Part shown: piece after piece, positions 1 through 6,567 of the stretch | Numbering within the stretch: position 1 is the stretch's first letter | How the letters are laid out: each line of letters begins with the position of its first letter | Source: a bacterium | GTDB lineage: Bacteria; Bacteroidota; Bacteroidia; Bacteroidales; Bacteroidaceae | Direction: 5' to 3' | NCBI GenBank assembly: GCA_004559785.1 | Contig: SFXD01000088.1 | Location: forward strand, 1 to 7,940 | DNA length: 7,940 bases | Position numbers and translations under genes: made by a program | Notes under the pieces: generated by a model | Told to the model about the DNA's origin: nothing | What the model saw: only the letters and a program-made list of their open reading frames with translations | Databases searched by the model: none

Positions 1-8
1 GAAGTGAC

Positions 9-34
9 AAAAATCGTCAATATGCGTGATTTTT
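9..34. terminator. Possible weak terminator after uvrB
   Basis: Seven-base complementary arms (AAAAATC at 9-15 and GATTTTT at 28-34) flank a 12-base loop, 16 bases beyond the uvrB stop codon. Read on the minus strand, the stem ends in a run of T. The stem is almost all A/T, so it would be unstable. This is a tentative call that rests on position and symmetry only. Confidence 0.25.
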
Positions 35-49
35 AACAAAAAAGAGGTA

Positions 50-2059
50 TTACAGCAATGCTTGCATACGCAACATCTCGTCCCTTAGCAATGCGGCTTC
101 CACGAAATCCATCCTCTTGGCAGCCTCTCTCATCTTGTCCGTCGTCACCTTGACGCACCTCCTCAACTCTTCCTTGTCCATGGAGGCATAGTCCTGCTCC
201 GCCACCCTTTCGATAGCAGGTTCCCGCTCTATGTAAGCCCTGTTCTCGGCAGCTTGCTGTGCCTGTATGAGATTTGCCACGTTGCGGTCTCTGACAATCC
301 TATGTGGGACTATGCCATGCTCCTCGTTGTACTTCAGCTGGATCTCTCTCCTGCGCTGGGTCTCGGACATCGTCTTCTCCATGCTCTCGGTAATGGTATC
401 TGCATACATGATGGCCCTTCCGTTGAGGTGCCTTGCAGCCCTTCCCACCGTCTGCGTCAGGCTTCGGTGGCTACGCAGGAATCCCTCCTTGTCGGCATCG
501 AGTATGGCGACAAGGCTTACCTCTGGCAGGTCAAGCCCCTCCCTGAGGAGGTTGACACCTACCAGTACGTCGTACACCCCAGCCCTGAGGTCGTCCATTA
601 TCTTTACACGTTCGAGGGTATCTACGTCGCTGTGGATGTAGGCAGTGCTTACGCCATGTCTCTGCAAATATTCCGTCAGCTCCTCTGCCATTCGCTTGGT
701 GAGGGTGGTCACAAGGGTTCTCTCGTCCCTCTCCACCCTCTGCTGTATTTCCTCCATGAGGTCGTCTATCTGGTTTTCCGTGGGACGTACCTCAATTACG
801 GGGTCGAGCAATCCCGTGGGACGTATCAATTGTTCCACAACCACGCCCTCGCATTCCCTAAGCTCGAAGTCGGCAGGAGTGGCACTGACATATATCACCT
901 GGTGGACCAGTTGTTGGAACTCGTCGAACCTAAGCGGCCTGTTGTCCTTGGCTGCCGGCAACCTGAACCCATATTCCACCAGATTTCCCTTCCTTGCCTG
1001 GTCTCCACCATACATGGCGGACAGTTGCGGTACCGAGACATGGCTCTCGTCGATGACCATCAGGAAATCCTGCGGGAAGAAGTCCAGCAGGCAGAAGGGG
1101 CGCGTGCCTGCTGCCCTTCCGTCAAAATAGCGGCTGTAGTTCTCTATGCCCGAGCAGTGTCCCAGTTCACGTATCATTTCAATGTCGTAGTTTACCCTTT
1201 CGTACAGTCGCTTTGCCTCAAGTTCCTTGCCCATTTCCTCGAAGTACCTGACCTGCTCGTCGAGGTCAGCCTTTATCATGGCTATTGCCTTCTCCTGCGT
1301 GTCGGGACTTGTCAGGAAGAGGTTGGCAGGATATACCTTGTACGCTTCGAAGGAGGACACTCTTGCCATGCTCTCGGGGTCTACCTCCTCGATGGACTCT
1401 ATCTCATCATCCCAGAAAGTCACTCTTAGCAGGTAGTCGCTGTACGCCAGGGCAATGTCCACGGTGTCTCCCTTTGCCCGCACCTCTCCCCTCTTGAGAG
1501 ATACGTCGTTCCTGACGTAGAGGCTGTTCATCAGACGCCTGAGCAGTTCGTTGCGCTCGATGCGCTGCCCTACCCTGATGTCTATGGAATTCTCGTAGAA
1601 GGCGGCAGGGTTGCCCATGCCGTAGATACAACTCACGCTGCTCACCACTATCACGTCGCGCCTCCCCGAGAGCAAGGCACTAGTGGCAGACAGGCGCAAC
1701 TTGTCGATCTCGTCGTTGATGGCAAGGTCCTTCTCGATATAAGTGTCCGTATTGGGAATATAGGCTTCGGGCTGATAGTAGTCGTAGTAACTGACATAGT
1801 ACTCTACGGCATTGTGGGGGAAGAATTGCTTCATCTCACCATACAACTGTGCCGCAAGTGTCTTGTTGTGACTGAGTATCAGCGTCGGCTTGCCTACGTT
1901 GGCTATCACGTTCGCCACCGTAAAGGTCTTGCCGCTGCCAGTCACGCCAAGCAATGTCTGAGCACGCACTCCGCCCATTACGCCCTCAGTGAGCTGGCGT
2001 ATTGCCTCGGGCTGGTCACCCGTAGGCTGGTACTTGGAAGTTAGTTCATATACCATCAT
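50..2059 (-). CDS. uvrB: UvrB, excinuclease ABC subunit B
   Basis: This is the damage-verifying helicase-like subunit of the cytoplasmic UvrABC nucleotide excision repair complex. It is loaded on DNA by UvrA and then recruits UvrC for incision. With the start at 2059 the protein has 669 residues, normal for the family. Visible motifs in order: Walker A GVTGSGKT (38-45); the tyrosine-rich beta-hairpin that inserts at the lesion (about 88-112, YYVSYYDYYQPEAY); helicase motif II DESH (337-340); YVSATP (390-395); motif VI QTVGRAAR (536-543); and a C-terminal UVR domain that contacts UvrC (about 627-669, ending ALLRDEMLRMQALL). The frame stays open 19 codons further, to 2116, but that extension is not UvrB-like and contains the likely -7 promoter box. 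The ATG at 2059, or the adjacent one at 2056, is therefore preferred. The gene is intact, transcribed alone, and divergent from the metalloprotease. Confidence 0.97.
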   Translation of the reverse strand: MMVYELTSKYQPTGDQPEAIRQLTEGVMGGVRAQTLLGVTGSGKTFTVANVIANVGKPTLILSHNKTLAAQLYGEMKQFFPHNAVEYYVSYYDYYQPEAYIPNTDTYIEKDLAINDEIDKLRLSATSALLSGRRDVIVVSSVSCIYGMGNPAAFYENSIDIRVGQRIERNELLRRLMNSLYVRNDVSLKRGEVRAKGDTVDIALAYSDYLLRVTFWDDEIESIEEVDPESMARVSSFEAYKVYPANLFLTSPDTQEKAIAMIKADLDEQVRYFEEMGKELEAKRLYERVNYDIEMIRELGHCSGIENYSRYFDGRAAGTRPFCLLDFFPQDFLMVIDESHVSVPQLSAMYGGDQARKGNLVEYGFRLPAAKDNRPLRFDEFQQLVHQVIYVSATPADFELRECEGVVVEQLIRPTGLLDPVIEVRPTENQIDDLMEEIQQRVERDERTLVTTLTKRMAEELTEYLQRHGVSTAYIHSDVDTLERVKIMDDLRAGVYDVLVGVNLLREGLDLPEVSLVAILDADKEGFLRSHRSLTQTVGRAARHLNGRAIMYADTITESMEKTMSETQRRREIQLKYNEEHGIVPHRIVRDRNVANLIQAQQAAENRAYIEREPAIERVAEQDYASMDKEELRRCVKVTTDKMREAAKRMDFVEAALLRDEMLRMQALL

Positions 2060-2073
2060 CACGAAAAGTCGTG

Positions 2074-2081
2074 CAAAAATA
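2074..2081 (-). promoter_or_regulatory. Candidate uvrB promoter, Bacteroidetes -7 box
   Basis: On the minus strand this reads TATTTTTG, an exact match to the Bacteroidetes -7 consensus TAnnTTTG. A TTTC lies 21 bases further upstream, where a -33 TTTG would be expected, so that half is imperfect. The box ends only 14 bases before the ATG at 2059, implying a very short leader of roughly 8-10 bases. No Shine-Dalgarno sequence is visible. Confidence 0.5.
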
Positions 2082-2123
2082 CAATTTTTCAGCCAATAAA
2101 GAGAGAAAACGGGCATAATTCTA

Positions 2124-2131
2124 TATCTTTG
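2124..2131 (+). promoter_or_regulatory. Candidate metalloprotease promoter, -7 box
   Basis: TATCTTTG matches the Bacteroidetes -7 consensus TAnnTTTG exactly. It is followed by about 51 bases to the ATG at 2183. No convincing -33 TTTG was found at the usual spacing. A weak AAGG at 2171-2174 may serve as the ribosome binding site. This promoter is divergent from the uvrB promoter, and the two boxes are about 43 bases apart. Confidence 0.5.
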
Positions 2132-2182
2132 CAGGAAATTAATGACGACACATCACAAATTAACACATAAAAGGTTACGCAA

Positions 2183-4567
2183 ATGAAGATTCTAAGTTTG
2201 ATTTTGATGGCAGGTCTGCTGACTGCCAGCCCCTCCCTTGCCAAAGGGAAGGAGAAGAAAAGGAAGAAAGCCAAGACCGAGCAGAAGGCTGCACAGCCTG
2301 CCGATACCACAAAGGCCGAACCCAAACCCTCAGTGGACAGGAACGGGCTCTTCAGGGTTCAGAAATTCGGGGAGGATTGGTTCTTCCTGATTCCAGACAG
2401 CATCATAGGACGACAGATACTCACCACAACGCGGTACACCAGCACCCCAGCCGAGAGTGGCAAGTTCGGAGGCGAGCAGGTCAACGAGCAGACAATATAC
2501 TTCCAGCCAGGACCAGACAACCAACTCCTCATGCGCTCGAACCTGATCATCAACGTGGCAGACAGCACCGAGTCCATCAGCCGAGCCATCACCATAAGCA
2601 ATGAGAATCCCATCATCGGGGCATTCAAGGTGGAGAGCCACAAGGACGGTGTATACAAGGTGAAGGTGTCTCCTTTCTTCAACCAGGACAACGCCGCCCT
2701 TGCCCTGCCACAGAACGTAAAAAAACAATACGAACTGCAGGGCATGATAGGCGAAATGTCATACATAGAGGACATCAAGTCCTTCCCTCTCAATACCGAG
2801 GTACGCACCGTCAAGACCTTCGCCAGCAACGGAACGGCACTTCCGGCAGCGAGGTACACGGGGAAGGTGACATTCGGACTGAACATCAGTTTCGTCCTAC
2901 TGCCAGAGAAACCCATGATGCAGCGTCTCTTCGACCCACGTGTTGGCTTCTTCACCGACAGGTATACCAGCTACACCGACGACCAGCAAAGGGTTGAGGG
3001 CAAGATTTTCGTCACACGATGGAGACTCGAACCCAAGCCCGAAGACGTGGACAAAATGCGCAGGGGTGAACTCGTAGAGCCACAGAAGCCCATCGTGTAC
3101 TACATCGACCCTGCCACTCCCAAGCAATGGCGCAAGTATCTCATACAAGGCGTGAACGACTGGCAGGCTGCCTTCGAAAAGGCTGGGTTCAAGAATGCGA
3201 TACGTGCCGAGGAATGGCCCGAGAACGACACCACCATGAGCATGGAGGATGCACGATACAGTTGCATACGCTACCTCGCCAGCCCCATAGCCAACGCATA
3301 CGGTCCCCACGTACACGACCCACGGACAGGAGAGATACTGGAAAGCCACATCTGCTGGTACCACAATGTCATGTCGCTCGTACACGACTGGTACATGATA
3401 CAGGCAAGCAGCATAGACGAGGCTGCACGCAAGATGAACTTCGACGAGGAACTGATGGGACAACTGATACGATTCGTCAGCAGCCACGAAGTGGGACATA
3501 CCCTCGGACTGAGGCACAATTTCGGCAGCAGCAGCACGGTTCCCGTCGACAGCCTGCGCTCGAAGGCTTGGGTGGAGGCCAACGGACACACACCAAGCAT
3601 CATGGACTATGCAAGGTTCAACTATGTGGCACAACCCGAAGACGGCATCTCACGCAAAGGCATCTTCCCACGCATCAACGACTATGACGTATGGGCAATA
3701 ACATGGGGATACAAGCCAATGATTGATGCCAAGGACGAACATGAAGACCACAAGATGCTTGAACCGCTCGTGCTGGCTTCCATGAAGAACAAGAGACTTT
3801 GGTGGGGAGACGGCGAAGGTACATCCATCGACCCACGATGCCAGACAGAAGACCTTGGAGATGATGCCATAAAGGCTACACAATACGGCATTCTCAACCT
3901 GAAGCGACTTTTAGACAACCTGCCTGCATATACCTCCGACGACGAGAAGGACATCTACGGCAACGACCTCTCTACCATGTACACACAGATACGCACGCAA
4001 CTTATGAGGTACTGCGGACACGTGGCACGCAACATAGGCGGATATCTGCGCAACCAAAAGACAAGAGGAATGGAGGGAGACGTATTCACGCCACAGCCAC
4101 TCGACAAGCAGAAGGCTGCACTGAAGTACCTTGACGAGACGTTCCTGCACGAGCCAACATGGATGCGCGACATGGAGTATGCCCGCCGCCTAACCCCCGA
4201 CCCACAGGACCTGACACTTGAAATAGCATCGCTATCCACGTCGAGGGTCATGGACAGGCTCGATGCACTCAACGAACTGTACACGCCATTGCAGTTCCTC
4301 ACGGACCTTACCACTCTGACATTCGCTGAGGCTCAGGCATCCAAGAAGGTCACTCCCTACCGTATGGCGGTACAGAAGTCCATGGTATGGAACCTTGGCA
4401 GGGCACTCAACAACGGGAAGAACGTCATCCGCCCCGCCGTACTACGTACCCTTCAACAGATTCAGCAGAAGGCAAAGTCGGCATCTGCCACTGCACCCGA
4501 CGCAGAATCACGCGCACATTGGGCCAATCTCAATGATGAGATAGGCAGGCTACTTACGTGGAAATGA
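2183..4567 (+). CDS. Exported zinc-dependent metalloprotease (DUF5118/DUF5117/Met-zincin family)
   Basis: The 794-residue protein starts with a Sec signal peptide (1-20: K2, a hydrophobic stretch, then likely cleavage after SLA). There is no lipobox cysteine, so it is predicted to be periplasmic or secreted rather than a lipoprotein. A lysine-rich linker (about 21-47) follows. Next come regions resembling DUF5118 (about 50-100) and DUF5117 (about 105-300), which precede the catalytic domain in this Bacteroidetes family. The catalytic motif HEVGHTLGLRH (435-445) is a complete HExxHxxGxxH site: H435, H439 and H445 would bind zinc and E436 would be the catalytic base. A Met-turn SIMDYARF (M474) follows at a distance normal for metzincins. 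The C-terminal part (about 480-794) fits the remainder of the family. The length is typical and no key residue is missing. The natural substrate is unknown for this family. The gene appears monocistronic, with a gene-free stretch after it. Confidence 0.9.
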   Translation: MKILSLILMAGLLTASPSLAKGKEKKRKKAKTEQKAAQPADTTKAEPKPSVDRNGLFRVQKFGEDWFFLIPDSIIGRQILTTTRYTSTPAESGKFGGEQVNEQTIYFQPGPDNQLLMRSNLIINVADSTESISRAITISNENPIIGAFKVESHKDGVYKVKVSPFFNQDNAALALPQNVKKQYELQGMIGEMSYIEDIKSFPLNTEVRTVKTFASNGTALPAARYTGKVTFGLNISFVLLPEKPMMQRLFDPRVGFFTDRYTSYTDDQQRVEGKIFVTRWRLEPKPEDVDKMRRGELVEPQKPIVYYIDPATPKQWRKYLIQGVNDWQAAFEKAGFKNAIRAEEWPENDTTMSMEDARYSCIRYLASPIANAYGPHVHDPRTGEILESHICWYHNVMSLVHDWYMIQASSIDEAARKMNFDEELMGQLIRFVSSHEVGHTLGLRHNFGSSSTVPVDSLRSKAWVEANGHTPSIMDYARFNYVAQPEDGISRKGIFPRINDYDVWAITWGYKPMIDAKDEHEDHKMLEPLVLASMKNKRLWWGDGEGTSIDPRCQTEDLGDDAIKATQYGILNLKRLLDNLPAYTSDDEKDIYGNDLSTMYTQIRTQLMRYCGHVARNIGGYLRNQKTRGMEGDVFTPQPLDKQKAALKYLDETFLHEPTWMRDMEYARRLTPDPQDLTLEIASLSTSRVMDRLDALNELYTPLQFLTDLTTLTFAEAQASKKVTPYRMAVQKSMVWNLGRALNNGKNVIRPAVLRTLQQIQQKAKSASATAPDAESRAHWANLNDEIGRLLTWK

Positions 4568-4593
4568 CCCACATGCCACAAGCATTAACGTGA

Positions 4594-4780
4594 GTTCGAT
4601 GAATTTTACATGAGGCAGGACTTGTATGAAATAGGCAGGACATTATGCTGCTCCGGCAACATTTGTTGACTTCATTGGCGACAAGATTAATAACCTTACG
4701 GCCGATAAAGCGAACTGCCACAACATGGCAACATGACCTTCCTCTATCAGACGTCTTGACTTCAGTAGAATTCATCGAAC
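4594..4780. repeat. 187-base segment with 16-base terminal inverted repeats (MITE-like)
   Basis: The left arm GTTCGATGAATTTTAC (4594-4609) and the right arm GTAGAATTCATCGAAC (4765-4780) are reverse complements with one mismatch, 155 bases apart. Similarity seems to continue weakly inward (TGAGGCAGGAC on the left against TGAAGTCAAGAC on the reverse complement of the right), suggesting decayed longer termini. No clear target-site duplication is visible and there is no coding sequence inside. It could be a MITE or solo-terminus remnant, or a long stem in a transcript. The nature is uncertain. Confidence 0.4.
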
Positions 4781-4782
4781 GA

Positions 4783-4790
4783 TATTTTTG
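4783..4790 (+). promoter_or_regulatory. Candidate -7 box upstream of the first RhuM gene
   Basis: TATTTTTG matches the Bacteroidetes -7 consensus TAnnTTTG and lies just outside the right arm of the inverted repeat. A TTG at 4756-4758 is the nearest -33 candidate, but the spacing is a few bases too long. If the box is used, the leader before the ATG at 4976 would be about 180 bases. Confidence 0.3.
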
Positions 4791-4922
4791 AGATTGCATG
4801 CAACTATTTTCAAGCATCAATCCCATAAGAGATAATTATACTGTTTTCATCTTCACCCTTGCCTTGCAAGGAGGAGGAAGAGGAAGTCAACATAATATGA
4901 AAAGTTGTTTCAAGTTCTTCGA

Positions 4923-4945
4923 CAAACGAAGCGGCAGAGCCGAGC
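4923..4945 (+). repeat. Leader motif copy 1, before the DinD-RhuM gene
   Basis: This copy contains the 12-base core GCAGAGCCGAGC (4934-4945), preceded by CAAAC and GAA elements. The same arrangement occurs at 6394-6415 before the second RhuM gene with small differences. A 6-base inverted repeat, CGACAA (4920-4925) and TTGTCG (4954-4959), brackets this copy. It ends about 30 bases before the start codon. It resembles a recurring leader sequence I associate with Prevotella and Bacteroides genomes, but that association is from memory and its function is unknown. Confidence 0.45.
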
Positions 4946-4975
4946 AGTCCCTGTTGTCGTCATAAAAACAAGAGC

Positions 4976-6328
4976 ATGGAAGCTGATGAAATGAAATCGC
5001 CTTTCGAGGCAATCAGGCAGACGGATGAGGCTGGCAAAGAGTGGTGGAACTCCCGCCAACTGGCCAAGGCCATGGGCTACACGAAGTATTGGAACTTTGA
5101 GCGGCTCATGGACAAGGTGACTCATGCCCTGCAAGTGGAGCGGGGACTGGATCGCAACGAGCATTTCCGTGAGATAGAAGAGATGGCGCAGTTGGGCAAT
5201 GGCACAGCACGCCGTGTGACAAGCCTTTTGCTCTCACGTGCGGCATGTATGGGCATAGCCTGCAATGCCGACCAGCGCAAGCCGATGGTGAAGATGGCAC
5301 GGGACTATTTCCAAGGGGCATTGACGGGCAAGGAATTGGCAAAAGGGATGGAAGGCAATGTGCTCATCTACCGTTCATCCACAGGCAAGGTGAATGTGTC
5401 TGTACTGTTCAACCAGGAGACGTTCTGGCTGTCTCAGCAACGGATGGCAGAGCTGTTTGGAGTTACAAGTGCAGACATCAGCTATCATCTGATACAGATA
5501 GAGAACAACGGAGAACTCCATTTGTCCGACTGCATCAAAAAAATTTTGATTCCCTCGGAACAATGGGATGAGCAGGGCGTTACGCTCTACAATCTGGATG
5601 CTGTCATTGCCGTAGGATACAGGGTAAACAGCTATGAGGCCACGCAGTTCCGCATCTGGGCAACCAAGGTGCTGAAGGAATTCATTGTCAAGGGATTTGT
5701 GCTGGACGATGAGCGGTTGAAAGGCAAGACTGCCTTTGGCGAGGATTACTTTGAAGAGTTGCTCGACCGCATCCGTGAGATACGCACCTCTGAGCGGCGC
5801 TACTACCAGAAGATTACCGACATCTATGCCGAGTGCAGTTACGACTACGACAAGAACAGCGAGACCACACGCCTTTTCTATAAGACCGTCCAGAACATGA
5901 TGCACTATGCCGTCACCCACCAGACGGCAGCGGAAATTGTATATGGTCGTGCCAATGCCGAAAAGCCCTATATGGGACTGACCACTTGGAAAAATGCCCC
6001 TGACGGCAGAATCAGGAAGAGCGATGTGACCATTGCCAAAAATTACCTGTCGGAGAAAGAGGCACGTTCCCTTGAACTGCTTTCCACAGCCTTTGTAGAT
6101 ATAGCGGAACTAAGGGCGGAGCGTCAACAGCTTATGTCGATGAAGGACTGGAAGGAGCAATTAGTCAAATTCCTGTCCATCAACGACCATGACATCCTTC
6201 CCGATGCAGGACGCATATCCCATGAACAGGCAGAAGAGAAGGCGTTGGTGGAATATGAGAAGTACAGAGTAATCCAAGACCAAACGTTCCTGTCTGACTT
6301 TGACAAGCTTTTAGATGAATTGAAATAA
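4976..6328 (+). CDS. DinD-like domain fused to RhuM-family protein
   Basis: The 450-residue protein has two parts. Residues 1 to about 122 resemble the N-terminal domain of E. coli DinD (DNA damage-inducible protein D): FEAIRQ-DE-GKEWW, then NF-RLMDK, EHF, LGNG, and LLLSRAAC-GIACNADQRK ending in DYF. Residues about 127-431 are a full RhuM-family domain. It opens with a winged-helix-like segment (L152-I175, WLSQQRMAELFGVTSADISYHL), followed by YNLDAVIAVGYRV (205-217), FRIWATKVLKEFIVKGF (225-241), DDERLK (244-249), LLDRIREIR (262-270), HTAAE and MGLT (to 336), and IAKNYL (353-358). The C-terminus (SDFDKLLDELK) looks complete. RhuM was first named in a Salmonella pathogenicity island and recurs in prophages, islands and restriction loci; its biochemical role is unsettled. 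A nucleic-acid-binding role is inferred. The ATG at 4976 is used; an ATG at 4991 is also possible. No good Shine-Dalgarno is present. Confidence 0.88.
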   Translation: MEADEMKSPFEAIRQTDEAGKEWWNSRQLAKAMGYTKYWNFERLMDKVTHALQVERGLDRNEHFREIEEMAQLGNGTARRVTSLLLSRAACMGIACNADQRKPMVKMARDYFQGALTGKELAKGMEGNVLIYRSSTGKVNVSVLFNQETFWLSQQRMAELFGVTSADISYHLIQIENNGELHLSDCIKKILIPSEQWDEQGVTLYNLDAVIAVGYRVNSYEATQFRIWATKVLKEFIVKGFVLDDERLKGKTAFGEDYFEELLDRIREIRTSERRYYQKITDIYAECSYDYDKNSETTRLFYKTVQNMMHYAVTHQTAAEIVYGRANAEKPYMGLTTWKNAPDGRIRKSDVTIAKNYLSEKEARSLELLSTAFVDIAELRAERQQLMSMKDWKEQLVKFLSINDHDILPDAGRISHEQAEEKALVEYEKYRVIQDQTFLSDFDKLLDELK

Positions 6329-6393
6329 TACACGACAACTAAGACAGCAAAGACACAAAAAGATGCGGAGGAACCTGTAACTCAATGGCTGTG

Positions 6394-6415
6394 CAAACTG
6401 AACGCAGAGCCGAGC
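6394..6415 (+). repeat. Leader motif copy 2, before the zinc-ribbon RhuM gene
   Basis: The 12-base core GCAGAGCCGAGC at 6404-6415 is identical to that at 4934-4945 and is preceded here by CAAACTGAAC. It continues into TTGCTTGAGCTATCCCGAG, in which CCGAG is repeated. It lies about 150 bases before the start codon, against about 30 bases for copy 1, so its relation to translation differs between the two genes. Confidence 0.45.
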
Positions 6416-6424
6416 TTGCTTGAG

Positions 6425-6443
6425 CTATCCCGAGTCGCGATAG
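6425..6443. promoter_or_regulatory. 19-base near-perfect palindrome, candidate operator
   Basis: CTATCCCGAGTCGCGATAG is symmetric about G6434, with eight of nine base pairs matching; only 6430/6438 fails. A central spacer of one base makes it a poor RNA hairpin but a good site for a dimeric DNA-binding protein. It follows directly on the leader motif. The binding protein is unknown; an encoded RhuM protein is one guess. Confidence 0.4.
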
Positions 6444-6495
6444 AGGAAGACAAAGTCAATGTGCAGCCAGCCTTCGACGAATGTCAATGACCCGT

Positions 6496-6523
6496 AGATT
6501 GTGAACACGTGCGTTCACAATCT
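6496..6523. promoter_or_regulatory. Perfect 11-base inverted repeat, operator or hairpin
   Basis: AGATTGTGAAC (6496-6506) and GTTCACAATCT (6513-6523) are exact reverse complements around the 6-base loop ACGTGC. The symmetry extends to GTAG and CTAC if a 2-base bulge is allowed on the right. The centre contains the palindrome CACGTG (6506-6511). No T tract follows, so it is not a standard intrinsic terminator. Its position about 45 bases before the start codon at 6568 favours an operator or a leader hairpin. Confidence 0.5.
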
Positions 6524-6567
6524 CTACACGAGTCCAAGTGTCGAAACTGATAAAACAATAACGAGCA

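Larger units (their letters stand above)
4568..4975. other. Gene-free intergenic stretch with repeat structure
   Basis: No convincing gene is present in these 408 bases. The longest open frame (90 codons, minus strand, 4554-4826) encodes a cysteine- and serine-rich peptide unlike any family I recognise. The stretch contains a pair of 16-base inverted repeats, short AGGCAGG direct repeats, a 10-base palindrome CCTTGCAAGG (4862-4871) followed by a GA-rich run, a candidate -7 box (4783-4790), and a motif also found before the second RhuM gene. It looks like the boundary between conserved chromosome and accessory DNA. Confidence 0.6.
6329..6567. promoter_or_regulatory. Leader region of the second RhuM gene
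   Basis: These 239 bases separate the two RhuM genes and hold no plausible gene. They contain a second copy of the leader motif followed by two dyads, in the order 6394-6415, 6425-6443, 6496-6523. No exact TAnnTTTG box was found. The spacing suggests that the second RhuM gene has its own control rather than being tightly coupled to the first. Confidence 0.45.

Noticed and set aside
254..1429. 391-codon open frame on the plus strand opposite uvrB
   Set aside because: It is fully antisense to a clear uvrB gene, and its product has no recognisable domain. It arises from codon bias of the real gene.
2060..2116. 19-codon N-terminal extension of uvrB
   Set aside because: The extra residues are hydrophobic and absent from UvrB proteins, and they overlap the likely -7 box. 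The start at 2059 or 2056 fits the family.
2897..3634. 245-codon minus-strand frame inside the metalloprotease gene
   Set aside because: It is antisense to the HExxHxxGxxH protease and has no family resemblance.
4657..4668. CAACA-TT-TGTTG palindrome
   Set aside because: The arms are five bases, which is expected by chance in a window this long, and it sits at no meaningful position relative to a gene.
4593..4782. Complete insertion sequence
   Set aside because: There is no transposase frame within or near the inverted arms and no clear target duplication.
4554..4826. 90-codon minus-strand frame in the gene-free stretch
   Set aside because: It has no domain, no promoter or ribosome site, and an odd cysteine- and serine-rich composition. 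It also spans the inverted-repeat segment. It may be a decayed remnant but cannot be supported as a gene.
5375..5920. 181-codon minus-strand frame inside the DinD-RhuM gene
   Set aside because: It is the shadow of a strongly conserved RhuM coding region and its product is unrecognised. The similar shadow at 6997-7509 is rejected for the same reason.
6496..6523. Intrinsic terminator for the DinD-RhuM gene
   Set aside because: The stem is strong, but no T run follows on either strand and it lies 168 bases past the stop codon, so it was called a dyad or operator candidate instead.
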